NCBI GenBank assembly: GCA_938041595.1
Contig: CALITN010000111.1
Span: forward strand, 1 to 6,325
DNA length: 6,325 nt
Reading direction: 5' to 3'
From: an uncultured Flavobacteriaceae bacterium
GTDB taxonomy: Bacteria; Bacteroidota; Bacteroidia; Flavobacteriales; Flavobacteriaceae
Under the pieces are notes generated by a model. The model was given only the letters and a program-made list of their open reading frames with translations. It ran no database searches and had not been told where the DNA came from. Positions 1-5,658 of the stretch are shown piece by piece; position 1 is the first letter of the stretch, and each line of letters begins with the position of its first letter. Position numbers and translations under genes: made by a program.

Positions 1-575
1 GCCAAATGCGTACGGATAAATTCTCGTAGCTCCATCGTAATGGCCTCCCATTCGACCATCTCATATTTGGTAATAGAGATGTAGTTGGTGTCGATGAATA
101 TTTCTTTGACAAAATGAAAATGGAAAAGCGCCTTCGCCAAAGGAGCGTCATTGGTATCGTCAATACTTTTGAATTCTTGCAGCTCTTCTACCAACATTTT
201 GTTGGCTACAAATTTCATCACTGCAGGATTGGGCGTTTGTTCAGCATATACGGTGATGGGAACTTGTTTGGCGGCCAATTGGTCGGTAACAATGTCTCCG
301 CCATCATTGAGATAATTCTGTAGTTGTTCAGCCACTTCGGTGAGCACATCTTCCCATTCCAAAATGTTAAAACGTTCAATTTTGATTTCTGTATTTTCCA
401 AAGCCACTGATTTTACAAATGGTAAATAGAAGAGTTGTTGGGCTAGGGGCGCTTCTTTGGCTTCGTCAATAGTATTGAAATGAAATGATTTTTGAAAAGG
501 GAGTGGGGGTTGCACGGAGAACTGGGCAATGGCATTTCCCTTTTTGCATCTTCCTTGAACAGTATAGCGACTCAT
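1..575 (-). CDS. NifU-family Fe-S scaffold protein, C-terminus beyond left edge
   Basis: This is the N-terminal 191 codons of a NifU/Nfu-type protein, a cytoplasmic scaffold or carrier that hands iron-sulfur clusters to apoproteins. The start is the ATG at 575-573, preceded by an A-rich leader. The visible part is two tandem copies of the Nfu N-terminal domain. Copy one covers about residues 28-92 (core IDEAKEAPLAQQLFYLPFVK). Copy two covers about residues 107-190, opens with the family's TPNP motif at 114-117, and repeats the core as IDDTNDAPLAKALFHFHFVK. Copy one lacks a TPNP motif. A double N-terminal domain is what I recall for Flavobacteriia NifU proteins. The cluster-binding C-terminal NifU domain with its CxxC pair should lie just past the left edge and cannot be seen, so scaffold function is inferred. 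No stop or frameshift occurs in the visible part. The gene is divergent from the gamma-carbonic-anhydrase gene. Confidence 0.88.
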   Translation of the reverse strand, partial: MSRYTVQGRCKKGNAIAQFSVQPPLPFQKSFHFNTIDEAKEAPLAQQLFYLPFVKSVALENTEIKIERFNILEWEDVLTEVAEQLQNYLNDGGDIVTDQLAAKQVPITVYAEQTPNPAVMKFVANKMLVEELQEFKSIDDTNDAPLAKALFHFHFVKEIFIDTNYISITKYEMVEWEAITMELREFIRTHL

Positions 576-588
576 TTTTCTTTTTTTT

Positions 589-626
589 CAAAATTACAAA
601 AGTTAGGAGGATTAGCCCACTAGCAA
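589..626 (-). promoter_or_regulatory. Possible Bacteroidota-type promoter for the NifU-family gene
   Basis: Bacteroidota sigma factor promoters have a -7 box TAnnTTTG and a -33 TTG about 17-20 bases upstream. On the minus strand TAATTTTG at 596-589 matches the -7 box exactly, but its nearest upstream TTG (626-624) is 27 bases away. The neighbouring TAACTTTTG (605-597) has one extra base in the box yet sits 18 bases from the same TTG. Either could drive the gene, with the start codon at 575. The assignment is by eye in an AT-rich region, so it is tentative. Confidence 0.35.
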
Positions 627-643
627 CTGTCCTTAAAAAACCC

Positions 644-651
644 TAGATTTA
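644..651 (+). promoter_or_regulatory. Weak -7-like box upstream of the gamma-carbonic-anhydrase gene
   Basis: TAGATTTA matches seven of eight positions of the Bacteroidota -7 consensus TAnnTTTG and lies 12 bases before the ATG at 664. I see no TTG at the expected -33 distance. The gene must be transcribed from this 88-base divergent region or from within the NifU-family gene. The translation leader is a run of A followed by GAG directly before the ATG, without a proper Shine-Dalgarno site. Confidence 0.2.
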
Positions 652-663
652 GTAAAAAAAGAG

Positions 664-1179
664 ATGCTTTTAAAAACAGTTCGTGGATTTACTCCTGAAT
701 ATGGTTCGGAATGCTTTATTGCCGAAAACGCTACTTTGATTGGGGAGGTTCGTATGGGGTCTCAATGCTCTGTGTGGTTTCAAGCAGTGGTTCGGGGAGA
801 CGTCAATCGTATCCAAATTGGAGATCGCGTCAATATTCAAGACGGAGTGGTTATCCATGGTACTTTTGAAACCGCTGCCACAACCATTGGGAATGATGTC
901 TCCATTGGTCATAATGCCTTGGTGCATGGATGTACCATAGAAGATAAAGTCCTAATTGGGATGGGAAGCATCATTATGGATCATTGTGTGATAGGGAAGG
1001 GTAGTGTAATTGCTGCGGGAAGTGTGTTGCCAAAAAACACGCAAGTACCCCAAGGGAGTGTCTATGCAGGGGTTCCAGCCAAATTCTTAAAGCCTACTTC
1101 AAAAGAACTAATGGAAGGCGAAATAGAGCGCATTGCACGAAATTACATCACCTATTCTTCTTGGTTTACTCAACAATAA
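664..1179 (+). CDS. Gamma-carbonic-anhydrase family protein (hexapeptide-repeat, YrdA/PaaY type)
   Basis: This is a complete 171-residue cytoplasmic protein, the usual length of the YrdA/PaaY/CaiE-like branch of gamma carbonic anhydrases. These fold as a left-handed beta helix and form trimers. The hexapeptide repeats run from about residue 18 to 140. The three metal-binding histidines are present: H65 in VVIHG, and H83 and H88 in IGHNALVHG. Also present are R44 and D46 (VVRGD) and Q59-D60 (NIQDG), which match the active-site Arg, Asp and Gln of the archaeal enzyme Cam. The PAK segment near 138-140 and a C-terminal helix end the protein. The acidic loop that carries the proton-shuttle glutamate in Cam is absent, as in most short bacterial members, many of which show little or no carbonic anhydrase activity. 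Bicarbonate/CO2 interconversion is therefore a family-level call. An acyl-CoA-related role as in PaaY is possible. The ATG at 664 fits the conserved N-terminus. Confidence 0.92.
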   Translation: MLLKTVRGFTPEYGSECFIAENATLIGEVRMGSQCSVWFQAVVRGDVNRIQIGDRVNIQDGVVIHGTFETAATTIGNDVSIGHNALVHGCTIEDKVLIGMGSIIMDHCVIGKGSVIAAGSVLPKNTQVPQGSVYAGVPAKFLKPTSKELMEGEIERIARNYITYSSWFTQQ

Positions 1180-1183
1180 GAAA

Positions 1184-1213
1184 AAAAAACTGCTTCTAAG
1201 GAAGCAGTTTTTT
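1184..1213. terminator. Bidirectional intrinsic terminator between convergent genes
   Basis: A perfect 13-base inverted repeat (1184-1196 and 1201-1213) with core ACTGCTTC/GAAGCAGT encloses a four-base TAAG loop. The stem ends in an A run on one side and a T run on the other, so both strands give a hairpin followed by U residues. It lies 4 bases after the plus-strand gamma-carbonic-anhydrase stop (1177-1179) and 17 bases beyond the stop of the minus-strand OmpH gene (1233-1231). It can thus end both transcripts. Confidence 0.9.
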
Positions 1214-1230
1214 AATAAGAGTGTGAATTC

Positions 1231-1734
1231 TTAGAATCCTAATTCAGTTTTAACGGCAGTCATCAAGTCAGTGCCTTTGGCCATGATCACGCTTCCACCA
1301 GCAGAAGAATCCAAAACATAGTTGAATCCTTGGGCAGCAGCTACCTTTTCGATTGCTGTACGGGCCTTTTCATACAAAGGGCGCATCATTTCGACCTGCT
1401 TTTTCTGAAGGTCTTGAGCAGCTTGTTGACGGAATTGCTCCAATGATTGTTGGATCCCTTCCAGTTCCGTACGACGTTTTTGATTAATAATCTCTGTTTG
1501 ATTTTCTGCGTCCGCAGCGTAAGTTTGTGCTTTGGTTTGATATTCTTTAACAGAGTTTTCCAAATCCGTTGAATAGGTTTTTTCCAATTCTGAAATTTCT
1601 TTTTGGGCGGCGATTACTTCAGGCATCTCACTGATAAGTTTTTGAACTTCAATGTGAGCGACTTTGCTTTGTGCCATACATACGGTAGCAACCATAAGTA
1701 ATGCCACGGTAAAAAGTTGTTTCAAGTGTTTCAT
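1231..1734 (-). CDS. OmpH/Skp-family periplasmic chaperone (second paralogue, operon end)
   Basis: This 167-residue protein is a Skp/OmpH-type chaperone, which holds unfolded outer-membrane proteins in the periplasm and delivers them to the Bam complex. Residues 1-21 form a Sec signal peptide (basic start, then FTVALLMVATV) with likely cleavage before Q22. The C19 in the signal does not form a lipobox because V18 precedes it. The mature protein opens with the family beta strand (KVAHIEVQKLI). A long heptad-rich, Gln/Glu/Lys helical region follows at about residues 38-125, as in the tentacle helices of Skp. It closes with the conserved FNYVLDSS strand and a helix. By hand count the mature part is slightly acidic, about -4, unlike its basic paralogue upstream. 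The ATG at 1734 follows a 24-base gap with an A-rich leader. It is the last gene before the terminator. Confidence 0.9.
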   Translation of the reverse strand: MKHLKQLFTVALLMVATVCMAQSKVAHIEVQKLISEMPEVIAAQKEISELEKTYSTDLENSVKEYQTKAQTYAADAENQTEIINQKRRTELEGIQQSLEQFRQQAAQDLQKKQVEMMRPLYEKARTAIEKVAAAQGFNYVLDSSAGGSVIMAKGTDLMTAVKTELGF

Positions 1735-1758
1735 AATTTATTGTTATTGAGGGGGCTG

Positions 1759-2337
1759 TTAATTCTCGATTTTTTCTTTTAAGGCTTTTAGTTTTTCTTT
1801 TCGGGCCTTCAGCTTTTGCTGTGCGTTGATTCTTTTAAGAACCAAATCGCTAATATCGTAATTTTTTGAAGAATACAACATAACAATATCGGCAGATCTG
1901 TCAAAAATGTAGTCGTATTTTTTTTCTCGGGCAATGGTACGTACGACAGTAAGTACTTGGTCTTGAATGGGCTTTAGCAAAAGGTTACGTTGGGTAATTC
2001 GATCGCCTCGTGGACCAAACCGCTTTTCTTGTAAGCTGACAACCTCTCCAGCAAAATCTCTAATTTCCAATTCACGGTCGGCAATCAGCTCTGGGGTAAG
2101 TAGCACACGCTCAGCATTTAATTGATCCTGGAGTTGCTTTAATTCAATTTTTTTTAGTTCAATTTCTTTTTTCCACGCTTCAATTCTTTGGTCCAAGAGA
2201 AGGCTGGCTTTTTTGTATTCAGAGATATTTTCTAAGATAATATCCATATCAATATAACCCACACGCGCTCCACGTTGTGCCTCGACAGGGCTAACTGCGA
2301 GCAGACAAAGCAAAAGAAAAGGGATTAAAGGGCGCAT
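1759..2337 (-). CDS. OmpH/Skp-family periplasmic chaperone (first paralogue, basic C-terminal tail)
   Basis: This 192-residue protein is a second Skp/OmpH-like chaperone directly after bamA. I place the start at the ATG 2337-2335. An in-frame TTG two codons upstream (2343) is possible but less likely. The signal peptide is about residues 1-20 (PLIPFLLLCLLAVSPVEA), with cleavage before Q21. The mature part starts with the family strand VGYIDMDIIL. A Lys/Glu/Leu-rich coiled coil then covers roughly residues 38-110, and the family end motif KYDYIFDRSADIV lies near 140-153. A strongly basic tail of about 25 residues follows (KLKARKEKLKALKEK). By hand count the mature protein carries about +6 net charge. 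The bamA stop lies 47 bases upstream. Periplasmic delivery of unfolded barrel proteins to BamA is inferred from family and position. The different charge suggests that the two paralogues are not simple duplicates. Confidence 0.9.
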   Translation of the reverse strand: MRPLIPFLLLCLLAVSPVEAQRGARVGYIDMDIILENISEYKKASLLLDQRIEAWKKEIELKKIELKQLQDQLNAERVLLTPELIADRELEIRDFAGEVVSLQEKRFGPRGDRITQRNLLLKPIQDQVLTVVRTIAREKKYDYIFDRSADIVMLYSSKNYDISDLVLKRINAQQKLKARKEKLKALKEKIEN

Positions 2338-2359
2338 AATCAATATGTTTAGTACTTAG

Positions 2360-2381
2360 ATAACGTCAAAACAAGCGTTAT
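2360..2381 (-). other. Short inverted repeat in the bamA-ompH gap
   Basis: ATAACG and CGTTAT form a six-base stem around a 10-base loop, three bases after the bamA stop codon. No T run follows on the minus strand, so it is not an intrinsic terminator. If real, it could protect the end of the bamA message or tune downstream expression. A stem this short can arise by chance. Confidence 0.25.
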
Positions 2382-2384
2382 ATT

Positions 2385-4928
2385 TTAGAAGTTCTGTCCA
2401 ATAATAAAATGCGTTTCCCAACCATTGGGTAAACTGGAGTTTGGATCGGCATTATCGAAGCCATATCCAAAGTCAATTCCTAGCAGTCCAAAAGCCGGCA
2501 TAAAAATTCGAACTCCCGCCCCTGCGGAGCGTTTGGACTCAAATGGATTAAAGGCACGGAAGCTGTCATAGCCGTTTCCAGATTCTAAAAAGGTCAGGGC
2601 ATAGATCGAAGCTGAGGGCTTCAGCGTTACGGGATATCGAAGTTCTAGAGAAAATTTATTGTAAATAATGGAACCGTCTCTACTGGAAAGCGATTGGTTT
2701 TCATAACCACGGAGGGCAATATTCTCTCTCCCATCCATGGCAAAATTAGCCATACCATCACCACCTAAATAAAAACGCTCAAACGGAATGTAGCCACGGT
2801 CTTGATTGTACGCACCGATAAACCCAAAATCTGCTTGCGTTTTAAGCACCAGTTTTCCAATCAACTGGGTGTACCAGGTTCCATTAAATTTCAGTTTGTA
2901 GTATTCCAGCCAACGAAAACGTTCTTGATCTACTTTGTCTTGGAGCACATTTCCTTGAAGATCTTGATATTCGGCTTGGTTTTCCAAGTCTGCATAATCA
3001 ATATCGCTAAAAAGCGAATAGGGAGGAGTAAATTTAGCACTGATGGAAAAAGTAGACCCTCCAGTTGGGAATATCGGGTTGGTGTAGGTGTTATTACGTG
3101 AGAGCGCAATAGTATAGGTCAGGTTGCTGGCCTCTCCATCTCCAAAAGTAAACAAGCCTGTGTAGTAATTGTTTAGGTTGTAATATTGATAGGCCAGGGA
3201 TTGGGAAAGGGTAAAAAAGTCATCAGGAACTTTGAGTCGTCGGGCCAAACCTACTGAAATTCCAGAAATTTCGAAAGATTGGCTTTTATCCGCCCGACGG
3301 GTAAAAAAGTCGTAGCGAAACTGATTGGTGTGGGATAATGATGTTGAAAATTGTACGGGTTGTCTCCCACCCAGCCATGGTTCTGAAAAGCTAAAACTGT
3401 AAGTACTATAAAATTGACTTGCTTGCAAACGAAGGGCTAGACTTTGCCCATCCCCCATAGGAAGCGGCTTATATGCTTTTTTATTCCACAGATTCCGCAT
3501 GGAAAAGTTGTTGAAAGACAGCCCAAGGGTTCCGATAAAACCACCACCGCCATAACCTCCTTGCAATTCAATCTGGCTGGCACCAGATTCTACCAACCCA
3601 AGTTCAATATCTACAGTACCGTTATTGGGATCTACATTTTTAAAGTTTGGAGAGATTTGTTCCGCATCGAAAAATCCAAGTTGCCCGAGCTCTCGTACTG
3701 TTCGAACCACCTTGTCTTTGCTGTAGAGCTCACCCGGTTTGGTTCGCAGTTCACGGAAGATAACATGATCATTAGTTTTGTCATTTCCGACCACTGAAAT
3801 TTTATTAAAGCGGGCTAACTTCCCTTCTGTAACCCGAATTTCCATGTCAATAGTGTCGTTTTCAGCACTGACTTCAACGGCATTGATATTGGAAAACAAA
3901 TATCCGTTGTTCTGATAGAGATTCGATAAATCGTTGGCATCGGGTTTCTCATCCTGAATACGTTCCTTTAGAAGCACTCCGTTGTAGGGGTCTCCTGGAG
4001 CAATCCCCAACACACGGTTAAGCTGGTCATTGGTATAGGCAGAATTCCCTAAATAACTAATATCCCCAAAGTAGTAGCGGTTTCCCTCTTGTATTTTTAG
4101 CTGTATAGCCATTGACTTATCCTCGATAGAGATAATCGAGTCCGTAATGATTCGAGCATCACGATAGCCTTTTTCTTTGTAGAAATCGATTAGATTTTGC
4201 TTGTCTTCTTCATATTCTTTGACAATAAACTTTGATTTTTTCCAGAAGCGAAGGGGGAATTTCTTTTTTGTTTTTTTCAACTTCTGACGCAACTTGATGG
4301 CTCCAAAGACTTCGTTGCCCTCAAAGTCAATGTCTTTTATCTTCACTGGAGATCCTCGATCCACTTTCACCACCATTTTTAGGTTGTTGGTACCCGGTAC
4401 CGTGTCATCCGGAATGGTGTTTAGGGTTACTTTGGTGTTGAGGTAACCGTTTTTCTTGTATTTGTTGACAATATAATTTTTGGTATTGGTCAAAAAACTT
4501 TCGGAAAGTTTTTTTCCGGCTGTCAGTTCGGTTTCTTTAATGATGATTTCGGCTTTGCTTTTCCGAAGCCCTTCAATCTTTACATCGCTGAGAGTAGGAA
4601 GTTCTTTGATTTCAAGTTGCAGGTCAATCTTGTCTCCCTCTACTCGGGTTACGTAAAAATTGATATCACTAAAGAATTCCAATTTCCACAGTTTGTTGAT
4701 CACTTTACTGATGTCTTCACCGGGCACTTGGATGGTTTGGCCTTTTTGAAGACCGCTATAGGAAATAACGGTTTTGGCGTTGTAGGTTTTGAGTCCTATG
4801 ACTTCAATACTGTCAATCATGTAGCGTTTTCCCTTTTCAAAAGTGCTGGTTTGTCCCAATAGGGAACTGCTTCCAAAGAAGAATACAAGGGTGGTTACAA
4901 AAAAGGTTTTGAAAAAGAGCTTATGCAT
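2385..4928 (-). CDS. bamA: Outer membrane protein assembly factor BamA (Omp85)
   Basis: BamA is the central outer-membrane subunit of the Bam complex, which folds and inserts beta-barrel proteins. I use the ATG at 4928-4926, giving 847 residues. An in-frame TTG at 4952 would add eight residues in front of an otherwise good signal peptide (MHKLFFKTFFVTTLVFFFG, cleavage near residue 25). Five POTRA-like domains follow at about 38-110, 111-190, 193-282, 285-370 and 373-448, each opening with a strand of the type IDSIEVIGL, VKIKDIDFEGN or ISVVGN. POTRA3 carries a lysine-rich stretch (KLKKTKKKFPLRFWKKSK). The C-terminal barrel (about 449-847) holds the Omp85 loop-6 RGY motif at 740-742 and ends in an aromatic beta signal with terminal phenylalanine (IIGQNF). 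Length is somewhat above the E. coli protein, partly from an acidic barrel loop at about 641-678. The gene overlaps the end of uppS by eight bases and is followed by two Skp-like genes, its expected chaperone partners. Confidence 0.97.
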   Translation of the reverse strand: MHKLFFKTFFVTTLVFFFGSSSLLGQTSTFEKGKRYMIDSIEVIGLKTYNAKTVISYSGLQKGQTIQVPGEDISKVINKLWKLEFFSDINFYVTRVEGDKIDLQLEIKELPTLSDVKIEGLRKSKAEIIIKETELTAGKKLSESFLTNTKNYIVNKYKKNGYLNTKVTLNTIPDDTVPGTNNLKMVVKVDRGSPVKIKDIDFEGNEVFGAIKLRQKLKKTKKKFPLRFWKKSKFIVKEYEEDKQNLIDFYKEKGYRDARIITDSIISIEDKSMAIQLKIQEGNRYYFGDISYLGNSAYTNDQLNRVLGIAPGDPYNGVLLKERIQDEKPDANDLSNLYQNNGYLFSNINAVEVSAENDTIDMEIRVTEGKLARFNKISVVGNDKTNDHVIFRELRTKPGELYSKDKVVRTVRELGQLGFFDAEQISPNFKNVDPNNGTVDIELGLVESGASQIELQGGYGGGGFIGTLGLSFNNFSMRNLWNKKAYKPLPMGDGQSLALRLQASQFYSTYSFSFSEPWLGGRQPVQFSTSLSHTNQFRYDFFTRRADKSQSFEISGISVGLARRLKVPDDFFTLSQSLAYQYYNLNNYYTGLFTFGDGEASNLTYTIALSRNNTYTNPIFPTGGSTFSISAKFTPPYSLFSDIDYADLENQAEYQDLQGNVLQDKVDQERFRWLEYYKLKFNGTWYTQLIGKLVLKTQADFGFIGAYNQDRGYIPFERFYLGGDGMANFAMDGRENIALRGYENQSLSSRDGSIIYNKFSLELRYPVTLKPSASIYALTFLESGNGYDSFRAFNPFESKRSAGAGVRIFMPAFGLLGIDFGYGFDNADPNSSLPNGWETHFIIGQNF
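4921..4928 (-). other. uppS/bamA eight-base overlap
   Basis: The minus-strand sequence ATGCATAA contains the bamA start codon (4928-4926) and, in another frame, the uppS stop TAA (4923-4921). Such an overlap usually means that one ribosome pool serves both genes. It supports the ATG at 4928 as the bamA start, although the TTG at 4952 would also overlap uppS. Confidence 0.7.
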
Positions 4929-5658
4929 TAATTTGTGCGCTGGTTTTACCAAATCTTCGTTCGCGTTGCTGATAATTTAGAAGGGCTGAATGGAGACTTT
5001 TTTCGCGGAAATCGGGCCAAAAAACATCCGTAAAATACAATTCTGCATAGGCGATTTGCCAAAGTAAAAAGTTACTAATGCGTTGTTCCCCGCTCGTGCG
5101 TATAAGTAAGTCAACATCTGGTAGTTGTTGGGTGTAAAGATGTTCATTTAAAGCCGATTCGTCAATATCTTCGGGCGAAATTAAGTTATTTTTAACGAGT
5201 TCACTCAGTTTTTTTGTAGCAGACACGATTTCTTGCCGTGCTCCATAGCTCAGCGCTAGGGTCAGGGTCATGTTGGTATTATTGGCTGTTTTATTGATTA
5301 CGTGTAGCAATTCGTCTTGAACGCTTTGTGGCAGCGTTTCAATTTGACCAATAGCTTGTAGTTTGATGTTGTTTTCTAACATTTTTTCAAACTCACTGCG
5401 AAGTGATTGAACCAATAATCGCATCAGTGTTCCAATTTCTTCCTCGGGACGCTGCCAGTTTTCTGTAGAAAAAGCATATAAGGTCAGGTGTTGAATCCCC
5501 AATCGTGCGGATTCTTCCACAATGGCACGAACGGACTGTACGCCGTTTTTATGTCCAAAAAGCCTGTTTTTACCCTTCTCTGCTGCCCAACGCCCGTTTC
5601 CATCCATTATGATGGCTAGGTGTTTCGGGAGTTTTTCTAGGTCCAATGCGCCTTTCAT
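4921..5658 (-). CDS. uppS: Isoprenyl transferase, undecaprenyl diphosphate synthase type (cis-prenyltransferase)
   Basis: UppS adds eight isopentenyl diphosphate units in cis to farnesyl diphosphate, making the C55 carrier lipid for peptidoglycan and surface polysaccharides. It acts in the cytoplasm at the membrane. The 245-residue protein is full length for the family. Motif 1, IIMDGNGRWA, gives the Mg/diphosphate aspartate D19, with N21 and R23. H36 lies in the conserved GHKNG. The FSTENWQRP block (63-71) carries S64, N67, W68 and R70. Motif 5, RTSGEQRISNFLLWQ (187-201), supplies R187, R193 and S195, and E206 follows in YAELYFTD. With a constant offset of seven these match E. coli residues D26, H43, R194, R200, S202 and E213, so catalysis should be intact. 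Chain length C55 is inferred, since motifs do not exclude other cis products. The ATG at 5658 overlaps the upstream stop as ATGA, and the gene end overlaps bamA. Confidence 0.97.
   Translation of the reverse strand: MKGALDLEKLPKHLAIIMDGNGRWAAEKGKNRLFGHKNGVQSVRAIVEESARLGIQHLTLYAFSTENWQRPEEEIGTLMRLLVQSLRSEFEKMLENNIKLQAIGQIETLPQSVQDELLHVINKTANNTNMTLTLALSYGARQEIVSATKKLSELVKNNLISPEDIDESALNEHLYTQQLPDVDLLIRTSGEQRISNFLLWQIAYAELYFTDVFWPDFREKSLHSALLNYQQRERRFGKTSAQINA
5655..5658 (-). other. ATGA stop/start overlap, DUF6089-like gene to uppS
   Basis: The four bases ATGA hold the uppS start and the TGA stop of the upstream gene. This classic arrangement for translational coupling places the uncharacterised barrel gene firmly in the same transcript as uppS and bamA. 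Confidence 0.8.

Noticed and set aside
607..612. GGAGGA, a Shine-Dalgarno-like string on the plus strand
   Set aside because: It is about 50 bases before the ATG at 664, too far to act as its ribosome binding site.
2338..2343. TTG start at 2343 for the first OmpH-like gene
   Set aside because: The ATG at 2337 lies two codons inside and gives a normal signal peptide. Bacteroidota strongly favour ATG.
3444..3797. Plus-strand 117-codon open frame within bamA
   Set aside because: It is antisense to conserved BamA sequence and has no recognisable family features. The shorter plus-strand frames at 2802-3101 and 4617-4862 fail for the same reason.
4929..4952. TTG start at 4952 for bamA
   Set aside because: The ATG at 4928 gives a cleaner signal peptide and a tight overlap with the uppS stop. 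The extra eight residues add nothing recognisable.
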